Shown here piece by piece: positions 1-8,219 of a DNA stretch of 64,000 nt. The position numbers were made by a program, and so were the translations under genes. The notes under the pieces are model-generated. The model saw only the letters and a program-made list of their open reading frames with translations. It had not been told where the DNA came from and did not search any database. How positions within the stretch are numbered: the stretch's first letter is position 1; each line of letters begins with the position of its first letter. Source of the stretch: DASUPK01 sp963763955 (GTDB lineage: Bacteria; Actinomycetota; Thermoleophilia; Solirubrobacterales; 70-9); the NCBI GenBank assembly GCA_963763955.1, contig CAVXQP010000015.1:3439-67438 (forward strand), written 5' to 3'.

Positions 1-678
1 TCCTCGATCCGCAGGCCTGCGCCTTCGATGGCCTGGCGGTAGACGTCCCGCTGGGCTGCTCCACCGATGCAGGAGGCCCAGAGGTCGGCATCGCAGACGG
101 TCGACTCCTTCATCTGGCGCTCGCTGATGATGTCCGCGATCGCGAGCCTGCCGCCCGGCTTCAAGACACGAGCAGCCTCAGCAAAGACCGCGGTCTTGTC
201 GGGCGCGAGGTTGATCACGCCGTTCGAGATCACGCAATCAAAGCTCCCGTCCTCCGCGGGCAGCTGCTCGATGCGGCCCTCGCGGAACTCAACCTGCGAG
301 TGGCCGGCGTCCTCGGCCAGCCCCCGCGCCTTCGTTAGCTGCTCAGCCGTGAAGTCGACGCCAATGACAGCGCCATCGCGGGCCGACGCGATCGGCTGCG
401 AAGAAGACATCCATCCCCGAGCCGCTGCCGAGGTCGATCACGCGCTCGCCTTCGCTCAGGTTGGCGAGGTCGAAGAAGTAGCCCACCCCGGCGAAGGACT
501 CGATCGCACCATCCGGGATCCGATCGAGGACCTCGCCGGGATAGCCGAGGTGCTCGGCGAGGGCCCGGCCCAGCTCGAAGTGGTACTTGCCATCCGGCTC
601 TTGCGCGACATGCCGGTACATGTCCTTGACCTTGGTCTCAAGCTCACGGACGTCGACGGTTGCTCCTGTTGCTTCCAT
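1..678 (-). CDS. ArsM-like SAM methyltransferase, 3' end outside the window, one frameshift
   Basis: Reads leftward off the window, so the C-terminus is missing. The first half carries the arsenite-methyltransferase pattern HFELGR ... ESFAGVGYFFDLA and the SAM-binding motif VIDLGSGSGMD. One extra base near 391-395 breaks the frame; the next frame continues with VIGVDFTAEQLTKA, FDCVISNGVINLAP and LKPGGRLAIADI down to base 1. Members of this family methylate arsenite or similar thiol-binding ions with S-adenosylmethionine; the substrate here is inferred. It is the last gene of the leftward run that starts with an ArsR-type regulator, which fits metalloid or sulfur stress. Both halves are well conserved, so the frameshift is more likely a sequence error than decay. 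Confidence 0.75.
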
Positions 679-694
679 CTCTCCTTCTCCTCCT

Positions 695-1213
695 TTAGCC
701 AGTTGCCACGGTCGTGACGATCTCTGTGGTCATCGAGACCTCGCGGGCGAGAGCGTCGCGGACAGGCGAGCGCTCCTCGGCGCGCCGGACGATCTCGCGC
801 AACTGCTCCTCCGTTGCATCGGGTGCCGCCAGCTCGATTCGCGTCCGTACCTCCAGTGGCCCTGGGTGGGCGCCGCCATCGACGCCGAGGACACCGCGGA
901 AGTCGGTGTCGCTCTCGACTGACACGCTCAGCTCGCTGAGCTCGATTCCGTCACGGGCGGCCTCCATCGCCACCGTCGAGGCATCACATGCCGCGAGGGA
1001 CGCTCGCAGCAACCAGCCAGGGGTGGGAGCCGAGGCGCCGCCACCGACCGACTCGGACATGTCGGTGGTCACGGCCCCATTGGGACCGTCAACGCGAAAG
1101 CGGAGCCCCTTCTCAAGGACGGCTGTTGCCGCTGCATCAGTACCGGTGGCTGCATCGGGATTCTCAGCCAGGTAGCCGGACGCCTTCTCGATCGCGCTGC
1201 GGATCTCCTCCAT
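695..1213 (-). CDS. OsmC-family protein
   Basis: 172 residues with the OsmC/Ohr fold pattern: a GGGASAPTPGWLLRASLAACDASTVAMEAARDGI stretch split around the peroxidatic cysteine (AACDAS) and a C-terminal block EERSPVRDAL. In the family a second cysteine normally stands in the CPV motif of that C-terminal block; here it is serine (SPV), so the usual two-cysteine peroxidase cycle is unlikely in its standard form. OsmC proteins reduce organic peroxides or act on small thiol compounds in the cytoplasm. It lies 10 bp after the DUF4395 gene and 17 bp before the methyltransferase, in one leftward operon with the ArsR-rhodanese gene. The frame is intact, unlike most of its neighbours. Confidence 0.8.
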   Translation of the reverse strand: MEEIRSAIEKASGYLAENPDAATGTDAAATAVLEKGLRFRVDGPNGAVTTDMSESVGGGASAPTPGWLLRASLAACDASTVAMEAARDGIELSELSVSVESDTDFRGVLGVDGGAHPGPLEVRTRIELAAPDATEEQLREIVRRAEERSPVRDALAREVSMTTEIVTTVATG

Positions 1214-1223
1214 CTCGCACCTC

Positions 1224-1715
1224 TCAGGTAGTCGGCGACATCTGAGTCGGGACAGGCGAGCCCCGCCAGCGCCACCAGATGCCGAGCAGCGTCGACGGGA
1301 TGCAGAAGTTGGTCACGGTGACAAGCCCGCAAACCGGGAGCAGGATGAAGCCGAGGATCAGCGCGGCGGTTGGCTGGCCGATGGCGAAAAGCAGGCCGAT
1401 CGCGAGCAGCCAGACCGTTCCCAGCTTGAAGGCATGGCGTCGCGGAGTCGGGTTCGGCGGAAGCTCGGGAGCGCCGGTCAGGTGGCGAAGACCGTGGTTC
1501 CAGATCAGATCGAAGGGATGGCGGCGGGTCCAGCCGGCGACGGCGCCGATCGGGACCAGAGCCAGGATCAGGACGGCTGACTGGAGCGCCAACCCAAGGG
1601 CGACGAGCCCGAAGCAAAGCCCGGTCGCAAGGCGAAGGCCCCAACGAAGGGAATGACTCTCATCGCTTCGCAGGCAGTAGCCCTGCACGGCCAGGTTGCG
1701 CTCGGTCCAGCTCAT
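1224..1715 (-). CDS. DUF4395 membrane protein
   Basis: 163 residues starting MSWTERNLAVQGY, with about four hydrophobic segments (ATGLCFGLVALGLAL, VLILALVPIGAVAG, LLAIGLLFAIGQP, ALILGFILLPVCGLVTV) and the NFCIPSTLLGIWW end typical of DUF4395. I chose the ATG at 1715 because it overlaps the stop of the upstream ArsR-rhodanese gene (ATGA), indicating translational coupling; an in-frame start further upstream would run into that gene. Function unknown. In other bacteria DUF4395 genes often stand beside rhodanese or thioredoxin genes, as here, which suggests a role in sulfur handling (inference). Confidence 0.75.
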   Translation of the reverse strand: MSWTERNLAVQGYCLRSDESHSLRWGLRLATGLCFGLVALGLALQSAVLILALVPIGAVAGWTRRHPFDLIWNHGLRHLTGAPELPPNPTPRRHAFKLGTVWLLAIGLLFAIGQPTAALILGFILLPVCGLVTVTNFCIPSTLLGIWWRWRGSPVPTQMSPTT

Positions 1716-2375
1716 CGCTTGCCCGCTTCTTGGAGCTCGCGCAGATGCCACTCGGGCCATCCTTCCTCGAGCCGGCGCGCGGAGCGTCCGGCCTCATGCA
1801 GCCGGCGGACCGCGTCATGGGCCATGACGCAGAAGGGCCCGCGGCAGTAGGCGATCACCTCGCGGCCCTTGGGCAGCTCATCAAGGTGCTGCTCGAGCTC
1901 GTCGATCGGGATCGATCGGGCCCCCTCGATGTGCCCGGCCTCGAATTCATCCTCGGGGCGGACATCGATGACGACGACGTTCCTACGCCGCATTCGCTTC
2001 AGGAGCTCGTCACGATCGATGCCCTCGACCTCCTCGCCGAGGTAGTCGCGGGCGGAGCGCTCGACCTCGGCCAGGCGCTCGGCCGAGGTATCTCGCAGCG
2101 CCAGCCAGAGCTTGAGAACGTCCTCACCGGCGAGCGCGTAGCGGACCTTGTTGCCCTCACGCTCGCGGGTCGACGAGCCCCGCGCCATGCAGGGCCTGAA
2201 GATGCTGGGAAGCATTGGCCACGGACTGCTTGCTCGCCTTCGCGAGCTGGTCAACGGTGCGGGGGCCCTGGGCCAGGAGGTCGAGGAGCTCGAGGCGACG
2301 CGGGCTGGCGAAGGCCTTGCCCATCACCGCGATCGACTCGAACAGGGCTGCTTTCGTGCGCTCCGTCTTGGTCAT
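1712..2375 (-). CDS. ArsR-type regulator fused to a rhodanese domain (one frameshift)
   Basis: N-terminal winged-helix ArsR domain (MTKTERTKAALFESIAVMG, then ELLDLLAQGPRTVDQLAKA, SVANASQHLQALHGAGLV) and a C-terminal rhodanese domain with DVRPEDEFEAGHIEGARSIP and the active-site loop AYCRGPFCVMA. The two parts lie in different frames: one extra base in the CCCGCGAG stretch near 2160-2165 separates GAGLVD from REREGNKVRYAL. ArsR-rhodanese fusions are known; the rhodanese cysteine could sense sulfane sulfur and control DNA binding. The gene is divergent from the methyltransferase gene at 2451, with only 75 bp between them, so it probably represses both directions. Total length about 220 residues after repair. 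Confidence 0.8.
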
Positions 2376-2450
2376 TTCTTGCTATTCAATAGAACTCTTG
2401 ATAGCTTGTCAAGCCGGATCCAAGTCGAACGAAGGGATGAGGAGAAGGCC

Positions 2451-3275
2451 ATGACCACGACGACCAATCCGAACAAGGCGCTCTGGGAGAAGGGCGACTT
2501 CACCCGCATCGCCGCAGACCATGCGCGAGAGCGGCGAGGCGCTCGTCGGCAAGCTCGGGATCACCGAGGGCATGAAGGTGCTGGACCTCGGCTGCGGCGA
2601 CGGGACCACCGCCGGTGCCGGCGGCCAAGCTCGGCGCCGACGTCCTCGGCGTCGACATCGCCGGCAACCTGGTCGACGCGGGCAACGGCGCGGGCCGAGG
2701 CCGAGGGCCTGACGCAACTTGCAAGTTCCAGGAGGGCGACGCGACCGATCTGGACGAGCTGGCCGACGACGAGCTTCGACCTGGTCGTCAGCGTCTTCGG
2801 CGCGATGTTCGCTCCCAAGCCGTTCGACGTCGCCAAGGAGATGGTGCGCGTGACGAAGCCCGGCGGCCGGATCGTGATGGGCAACTGGATCCCGAACGAC
2901 CCGACGCTGGTCGCCCAGATCCTGAAGATCAGCGCCTCGTATTCGCCGCCGCCGCCGGAGGGCTTCGTCAGCCCGATGACGTGGGGCGTCGAGGACGACG
3001 TGATCGAGCGATTCACCGCCGCCGGCGTTGCGAAGGAGCAGATCTCGTTCGAGAGGGACACCTACACCTTCAACTACCCCGGTACGCCGGAGGAGCTGGT
3101 GGCCGACTTCCGCGACTACTACGGGCCGACCATGAATGCCTTCGATGCCGCAAAGGCGGATGGCAAGGAAGCCGACCTGCAGGCCGAGCTCGAGGCCCTC
3201 TTCAAGGAGCAGAACACGACCGATGACGGCACCTCGATCCCGGCGACCTTCCTGCGGGTGACGGTCCAGCGCTAG
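2451..3275 (+). CDS. class I SAM-dependent methyltransferase (six single-base insertions)
   Basis: After repair about 272 residues: MTTTTNPNKALWEKGDFT, MRESGEALVGKLGI, the SAM motif VLDLGCGDGTT, the acidic motif ADVLGVDIAGN, then FDLVVSVFGAMFAPKPFDVAKEM and TKPGGRIVMGNWIP, and an intact C-terminal half from about 2772 to the stop. The reading frame jumps at about 2517, 2614, 2687, 2715, 2720 and 2771, each explained by one extra base; six insertions bring the last part back to the starting frame. No stop-causing substitutions accumulate, so sequence error is the best explanation. Substrate unknown. It begins a rightward run (methyltransferase, MBL, MFS, DsrE) divergent from the ArsR-rhodanese gene. 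Confidence 0.75.
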   Translation: MTTTTNPNKALWEKGDFTRIAADHARERRGARRQARDHRGHEGAGPRLRRRDHRRCRRPSSAPTSSASTSPATWSTRATARAEAEGLTQLASSRRATRPIWTSWPTTSFDLVVSVFGAMFAPKPFDVAKEMVRVTKPGGRIVMGNWIPNDPTLVAQILKISASYSPPPPEGFVSPMTWGVEDDVIERFTAAGVAKEQISFERDTYTFNYPGTPEELVADFRDYYGPTMNAFDAAKADGKEADLQAELEALFKEQNTTDDGTSIPATFLRVTVQR

Positions 3276-3289
3276 GGAGGCCCCGGCTC

Positions 3290-4060
3290 ATGTACTTCCG
3301 TCAGTTCCTGAACGACGAGACGGCCTGCGCCTCCTATCTGTTCGGCTGCAAGACGGCCGGGGAGTTCGCCGTCGTCGACGCCCACGTGGACCTGGTCGAC
3401 GACTACATCGCCGCCGCGGAGTCGCAGGGCTCGAAGATCGTCGCCGTGATCGAGACCCACGTTCAGGCCGATCACGTCTCCGGGCCTGCCCGAGCTGGTC
3501 GAGCGCACCGGCGCGACCGCCTACATGCCGGAGGGTCGGCGCCGAGTTCGAGCACCAGGCGCTCGCCGACGGCGAGCTGGTCGAGCTCGGCAACACGGTG
3601 ATCGAGGCGATCGCCACCCCGGCCACGCGCCGGCGCACCATGCCTATCTGGTCACCGACCACCGCCGCGGCGACGAGCCCTGGTTCGTCCTCACCGGCGA
3701 CTCGCTGCTGGTCGGCGACGTCGGCCGGCCGGATCTGCACGCCGCGAGCGAGGAGAGCGTCGAGGAGCTGGCGCGGACCCTCTATCGGTCGCTCAACGAG
3801 CGGCTGCTCGGCGCTGCCCGACCACCTGCTCGTCTACCCGGCCCACTACGCCGGGTCGGTCTGCGGCCGCGGGCTTTCGGGGCATCCCGGCCTCGACGCA
3901 TCGGCTTCGAGCGCCGGCACAACCGGTCGCTCGCGGCTTCGGCTCCGAGGACGCGTTCGTCGAGGCGCTGTCTTGAAGGACATCCCGCCGGCGCCTGAGC
4001 ACCAGGCGGAGATCGTCGCCGCCAACCGCTCCGGCGAGTCCTCGGCCGCGACCGGCTTGA
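3290..4060 (+). CDS. persulfide-dioxygenase-like MBL-fold protein (frameshifted)
   Basis: Pieces in successive frames give one MBL-fold protein: MYFRQFLNDETACASYLFG, ETHVQADHVSG (metal ligands H and D-H), TPGHAPAHHAYLV, LTGDSLLVGDVGRPDL and LPDHLLVYPAHYAGSVCGRGLS. The GDVGRPDL and PAHYAGSVCG blocks are typical of ETHE1-type persulfide dioxygenases, which oxidise glutathione persulfide or related sulfane sulfur using Fe(II). Frame changes lie near 3485, 3537, 3622, 3812, 3885-3905, 3970 and 4053. I place the stop at 4058-4060, overlapping the TTG start of the MFS gene, since the repaired frame ends there. It probably works with the rhodanese regulator and the DsrE protein in sulfur detoxification (inference). 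Confidence 0.65.
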
Positions 4061-5345
4061 GAGCGCGCAGGTCGAGCTTGGGCTGCGCGAGAACGCGCCC
4101 AGTTCTCGCTCCTGGTCGCGGTCAACGCCCTCGTCGGGGCGATGGTCGGCCTGGAGCGCTCGACCCTGCCGCTGATCGGCGAGAACACCTTCGGGGTCAG
4201 CTCCTCGGTCGCGGTCCTCTCCTTCATCGTCGCCTTCGGGCTCGCCAAGTCGCTTGACCAATCTGGCTGCCGGCGCGCTCGCCGAGCGGATCGGCCGGCG
4301 CCGGCTGCTGATCGCCGGCTGGCTCTTGGCGCTGCCGGTGCCGCTGCTGATCGGGGTGGCGCCGAGCTGGGGCTGGATCGTCGCGGCGAACCTCTTCCTC
4401 GGCGTCAACCAGGGCCTGGCCTGGTCGATGACCGTGGTCGATGAAGATCGACCTCGTCGGCCCCGAGCGGCGCGGCCTCGCGCTCGGGCTCAACGAATCG
4501 GCCGGCTACGGGGGCGTTGCGCTGGCCGCGGCGCTCAGCGGCTGGCTTGCCGCTGAGTTCGTCGCCCGCGACGTGCTCGTCGTCGGCGGCGCGGTGGTCG
4601 CCGTCGCTGGCTCTGGCGATCACGGTGCTCTTCGTCCGCGACACCGGGGCCCACGTCGCCCTCGAGCAGGCCCGCCACCACGATCCAGGCCGAGCAGGCG
4701 CCTCGCCTGCGCGGCTGCATTCCCGGACGCCTCCTACCGCCTCCCGGCGCTGCGCGCCTGCTCGCAGGCCGGCCTGGTCAACAACCTGAACGACGCCCTC
4801 GACCTGGGGACTGGTTCCGCTCTTCCTCGCCGCCCACGGCGCCAGCACCGGCGAGATCGGGCTCGTGGCCGGGATCTACCCGGCGGTCTGGGGCCTCGGC
4901 CAGATCTGGACCGGTCACTGGTCGGACAGCGTCGGTCGCAAGCCGCTGATCGTCGCCGGGATGCTGATCCAGGCCGCGGCGCTTGCTCTTGCTCGCGGCC
5001 TCGGGCGCGCGATCGCCGGTGGCCGTTGTCGCCGCGATCGTACTCGGCGCTGGAACCGCGCTCGTCTACCCGACCCTGATCGCGGCGGTCTCGGACGCCG
5101 TCACCCCAGTCGCCGAGGGCCCCGGTCGTCGGCGTCTACCGCTTCTGGCGCGACATGGGCTACGTCGCCGGCGGGCTCGTCCGTCGGCCTGCTCGCCGAC
5201 GCGATCGACTTCGGCGGCAACGATCGCGGTGGTCGCTGGCCTCACCGCGCTCTCAGGCCTATGGGTAGCGATCGATCTTCCCGGAGGACAATCGAGTGCC
5301 CGCGGCTTGCCGCCTGCTCGGGCAGAGACAATCCCCGAGGCATGA
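4057..5345 (+). CDS. MFS transporter (frameshifted)
   Basis: Repaired reading gives about 430 residues of a 12-helix major facilitator: FSLLVAVNALVGAMVGLERSTL, SSVAVLSFIVAFGLAKS, the loop AGALAERIGRRRLLIAG (MFS motif A type), GWIVAANLFLGVNQGLAWS, then the second half with GLVNNLNDAL, VWGLGQIWTGHWSDSVGRK (motif A repeat) and GLLADAIDFG. The frame changes at least nine or ten times between about 4100 and 5222, almost always by one extra base. The TTG at 4057 overlaps the previous stop and the stop at 5343-5345 overlaps the ATG of the next gene (ATGA), so the operon architecture is intact although the frames are not. Substrate unknown; export of a sulfur or metalloid compound is a guess. Confidence 0.65.
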
Positions 5346-5701
5346 AGGTCCTCGTCATCCTCAATGACCCTGCTTACGGCAGCGAGCGCTCCTACAACGC
5401 GCTGAGGCTGGCCAGCGCCCTGGCCAAGCGCGACGGGGTCGAGCTGCGGGCCTTTCTAATGGGCGATGCGGTTGGAACGGCGCTCGCCGACCAGCAGACC
5501 CCGGAGGGCTACTACAACCTTGCCCGCATGCTCAAGGGTCTGATCACCCACAAGGCCAAGGTCGGTTTATGCGGGACCTGCGTAGACACCCGCGGTCTCG
5601 GTTCGTCGAAGTTCGTTGACGGCGCCGAGCGCTCATCGATGGACGAGCTTGCCGAGTGGGTGATCTGGGCCGATCGGCGTCCTGAACTTCTGACGGCGTG
5701 A
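5342..5701 (+). CDS. DsrE/DsrF-like sulfur-relay protein
   Basis: 119 residues, intact. MKVLVILNDPAYGSERSYNALRLA is the usual start of DsrE/F-like proteins, and a cysteine pair sits in GLCGTCVDTRGL, a position used by this family to carry persulfide sulfur between partners. It is translationally coupled to the MFS gene (ATGA overlap) and ends the rightward operon. With the rhodanese regulator, OsmC and persulfide-dioxygenase-like genes nearby it supports a sulfane-sulfur theme. It is also the point where the density of frameshifts ends abruptly. Confidence 0.8.
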   Translation: MKVLVILNDPAYGSERSYNALRLASALAKRDGVELRAFLMGDAVGTALADQQTPEGYYNLARMLKGLITHKAKVGLCGTCVDTRGLGSSKFVDGAERSSMDELAEWVIWADRRPELLTA

Positions 5702-5824
5702 GCTGCCCCTTTCGCGTGAAAGCGGGAGCGCCGGAGCGATCCCGTCGATCCGATCAGCGGGCGCGCCGTGGACTGGCGGTTACACGACCGTGCGTCGGTG
5801 CGTCAAGAATCCGCGTGTTGGCGA

Positions 5825-5898
5825 TGCCGGAGGAGGGACTCGAACCCCCGACACGCGGATTATGATTCCGCTGCTCTAACCGACTGAGCTACTCCGGC
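5825..5898 (-). tRNA. tRNA with CAU anticodon (elongator Met, or Ile2)
   Basis: The minus strand folds as a complete cloverleaf: acceptor GCCGGAG/CTCCGGC, D-arm GCTC..GAGC, anticodon stem GCGGA/TCCGC with loop ATCATAA (anticodon CAT), and T-arm GGGGG TTCGAGT CCCTC. The discriminator base is A and CCA is not encoded. The G1-C72 pair and the anticodon stem rule out an initiator tRNA. CAU could be elongator Met or the Ile tRNA whose C34 becomes lysidine; I cannot decide from sequence alone. Confidence 0.93.
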
Positions 5899-5926
5899 GG
5901 GGCGGTCAATCGTAGCGACGGGTCTC

Positions 5927-5932
5927 TAGGGT
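5927..5932 (+). promoter_or_regulatory. -10-like box TAGGGT
   Basis: TAGGGT stands 8 nt before the ATG at 5941, leaving no room for a ribosome binding site; a leaderless transcript is likely. Confidence 0.5.
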
Positions 5933-5940
5933 CCTCGGCG

Positions 5941-6888
5941 ATGAGCGACCTCGATCGAGCAGTGAAAGCGGTCGTGCGCGACTGCCTCGATGTCAAGGAT
6001 GGGGAGGAGGCCCTGGTGGTCTGCAACCCGGTGACGCAGCACCTTGGCGAGCGCCTCCGCGAGGAGGCGGCGGACGCTGGGGCGGATGCCGTCCTGGCGG
6101 TGATCTCCGAGCGGGCCTCGCACGCCGCGGAGCCGCCGCGGACGGTCGCGGAGGCGATGGCAGTCGCGGACGTCGTACTGGCACCGACCGTCCAGTCCCT
6201 CTCACACACGGCCGCCCGTAAGCGCGCCAGCGAGAAGGGGGCCCGGTGCGCGACGATGCCCGGCGCAACCGAGGAAATGATCGCCCGGGTGATGAGCGCC
6301 GACATGGAGGGACTGCGCCGCAAGGGACACGCGGTCGCGGACGCGCTGGACGCGGCATCCGAGGCGCACATCACCGACTCGAACGGCACCGACCTCCATC
6401 TCGAACTCTCCGGACGGGAGGCGATCCCGGATGCGGGCGAGCTCACCGAGCCCGGTGCCTTCGGGAACCTGCCCTGCGGAGAGGGCTTCACCTCGCCCAG
6501 GGACGGCAACGGGACGCTGGTCGTCGATGGGTCGATCGCGGCGATCGGAGTCGTCGACGAGCCCGTCGAGCTGCAGGTCGAGGGCGGCCACCTGACCTCC
6601 GCCCGCGGCGGCCAGGGGATGGCCTTGATGGAGCTGCTCACCGTGCACGGTGAGGACGGCACCAACATCGCGGAGCTCGGCGTTGGCACCAACGAGAAGG
6701 CGAAGCTGACCGGGGAGGTGCTCGAGGACGAGAAGATCCTGGGAACGGTCCACGTCGCCTTCGGCGCCTCCGCCGGCATCGGGGGCACCGTCCAGGTTCC
6801 GGTCCACCTGGACTGCGTGGTGATGAAGCCGACGCTCGAGCTCGACGGCGAGACCATCGTCAGCGACGGGGAGCTCCTCATCCCATGA
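5941..6888 (+). CDS. M29-type aminopeptidase-like protein
   Basis: 315 residues. The C-terminal two thirds match the M29 (aminopeptidase T) family: GNLPCGEGFTSP, NIAELGVGTNEKAKLTGEVLEDEKILGTVHVAFG (read as separate blocks) and VPVHLDCVVMKPTLELDG supply the expected metal-binding Glu, His and Asp positions. It is shorter than classic M29 enzymes of about 370-410 residues, the N-terminal domain being compact. M29 enzymes are cytoplasmic metallo-aminopeptidases; substrate here unknown. The stop overlaps the next start (ATGA), so it forms a two-gene unit with the formiminotransferase gene. The ATG at 5941 follows a -10-like TAGGGT by 8 nt. Confidence 0.8.
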   Translation: MSDLDRAVKAVVRDCLDVKDGEEALVVCNPVTQHLGERLREEAADAGADAVLAVISERASHAAEPPRTVAEAMAVADVVLAPTVQSLSHTAARKRASEKGARCATMPGATEEMIARVMSADMEGLRRKGHAVADALDAASEAHITDSNGTDLHLELSGREAIPDAGELTEPGAFGNLPCGEGFTSPRDGNGTLVVDGSIAAIGVVDEPVELQVEGGHLTSARGGQGMALMELLTVHGEDGTNIAELGVGTNEKAKLTGEVLEDEKILGTVHVAFGASAGIGGTVQVPVHLDCVVMKPTLELDGETIVSDGELLIP

Positions 6889-7793
6889 GCGCGACGGGCG
6901 GTGACCTCTGGCGGCAGATGCCCCTGGTCGCCGTCCCCAACTTCTCCGAGGGCCGGAGCACCCGTGTGATCGGGGCCCTCGAGGCGACGCTCGGCTCGCA
7001 CGCCAGAGTCCTCAACCGCCACTACGACGCCCAGCACAACCGCTGCGTGTTCACGATCGCCGCGGAGCCGCCAAAGCTGGTGGAGGCGCTGCTCGCCGGC
7101 GCCGAACACGCGATCGACCTGATCGACATGCGCGGCCATCAGGGGCTCCACCCGCACATCGGGGCGCTCGACGTCTGCCCGGTCGTCTGGCAGGCCGATG
7201 AGCGCCACGACGACGCGGTGGCGGCAGCGCGGCAGGTGGCGAAGGGCATCGCCGCGCTCGGCATCCCCGTCTTCTTCTACGGCGAGCTGGCCACGAGCCC
7301 TGAGCGGGTCGAGCGGGCCTACTTCAGGGAGGGTGGCCCGGCCGAGCTGGCGCGGCGGATGAAGTCCGGTGAGCTCAAGCCGGACCTGGGGCCCGCCGAG
7401 CCGCATTCCAGCGCCGGCGCCACGCTGGTCACCGCAAGGGAGCCCCTGGTCGCCTTCAACGTGGAACTCGACACCCCGAACCCGGAGATCGCGCGCACCA
7501 TCGCGGCCGAGCTTCGCGAGGCGGGCGGCGGGCTTCCCGGAGTACGTGCCCTCGGACTGCCCCGCGAGGGGGAGCGCACCCAGGTCTCGATGAACATCCA
7601 CGATCCCAATGCGGTGCCGCTCGCGGCGGTCGTCACCGAGATCGTCCATCTGGCGGGCGGTCATGGCGTCCGCGTGATCGAGGCGGAGCTGGTCGGACTC
7701 GTCCCCGAAGCGGCACTCAAGGGCTATCCGGGGGAGCCCCCGATCAGCAACTTCGACCCGCGGCGTGACGTGATCGAGAACGTCCTCGGCTAG
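6885..7793 (+). CDS. ftcD: glutamate formimidoyltransferase (FtcD N-terminal type)
   Basis: 302 residues. MPLVAVPNFSEGRS is the typical start of formiminotransferases; further blocks are DAQHNRCVFTI, GLHPHIGALDVCPVV, IPVFFYGELATSPERV and QVSMNIHDPNAVPL. It lacks the cyclodeaminase domain, so it is the single-function form that transfers a formimino group from formiminoglutamate to tetrahydrofolate (histidine degradation). No other hut genes are nearby. ATG 6885 is coupled to the preceding gene; the ATG at 6918 (MPLVAV) is an alternative start that matches the family N-terminus better. Confidence 0.88.
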   Translation: MSATGGDLWRQMPLVAVPNFSEGRSTRVIGALEATLGSHARVLNRHYDAQHNRCVFTIAAEPPKLVEALLAGAEHAIDLIDMRGHQGLHPHIGALDVCPVVWQADERHDDAVAAARQVAKGIAALGIPVFFYGELATSPERVERAYFREGGPAELARRMKSGELKPDLGPAEPHSSAGATLVTAREPLVAFNVELDTPNPEIARTIAAELREAGGGLPGVRALGLPREGERTQVSMNIHDPNAVPLAAVVTEIVHLAGGHGVRVIEAELVGLVPEAALKGYPGEPPISNFDPRRDVIENVLG

Positions 7794-7796
7794 CCT
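7791..7796 (+). promoter_or_regulatory. -10-like box TAGCCT
   Basis: TAGCCT lies 7 nt before the GTG at 7804, just after the ftcD stop; consistent with leaderless transcription. Confidence 0.5.
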
Positions 7797-7803
7797 CCAC
7801 TCA

Positions 7804-8214
7804 GTGGCTCAGACGAAGAAGAAGCGCCGCCGCAAGCACCGCGGCACCCAGGGCGGCCGGATCGACACCCGGCCGGCTCGCGGGCGACCGCGGAGCCGCG
7901 CCGAGGCGCAGTCACGGGCCCGCAGCCGCGGCCAGAAGAAGCGGAAGCCCGGCGATCGGACGCCTCAGGCTCCGAGTTGGTCGAGTGCCCTGAAGAAGGG
8001 CGGCGTCGCCGCGGTCCTCTTCGCCGGATTGCTCGCAGTCTTTGGCCAGAAGCCTTGGGTCATCCCGGTGATCGCGATCCTGATGCTCGGCTTCTACGTG
8101 CCGATGGCCTTCCTACTGGACCGCTTCTTCTACCAGCGGCACCTCCGCAAGGAGGCCCAGAAGCGCCAGGAGCGCGAGGCGGACCGCACTGGCGCGCACC
8201 AAGCGGAGGGCTGA
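7804..8214 (+). CDS. small basic membrane protein, function unknown
   Basis: 136 residues. The first 55 are extremely basic (AQTKKKRRRKHRGTQGG, then RPARGRPRSRAEAQSRARS), followed by two membrane segments (GGVAAVLFAGLLAVFG and WVIPVIAILMLGFYVPMAFLL) and a charged tail. The GTG start is set by the TAGCCT box 7 nt upstream. The basic arm could bind nucleic acid or ribosomes at the membrane (guess). It is followed closely by the MBL-fold gene. I do not recognise the family. Confidence 0.7.
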   Translation: MAQTKKKRRRKHRGTQGGRIDTRPARGRPRSRAEAQSRARSRGQKKRKPGDRTPQAPSWSSALKKGGVAAVLFAGLLAVFGQKPWVIPVIAILMLGFYVPMAFLLDRFFYQRHLRKEAQKRQEREADRTGAHQAEG

Positions 8215-8219
8215 CCTCG

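Noticed and set aside
2511..5230. Programmed frameshifting in the sulfur locus
   Set aside because: Far too many shifts of the same sign, without slippery sites or structures; sequence error is simpler.
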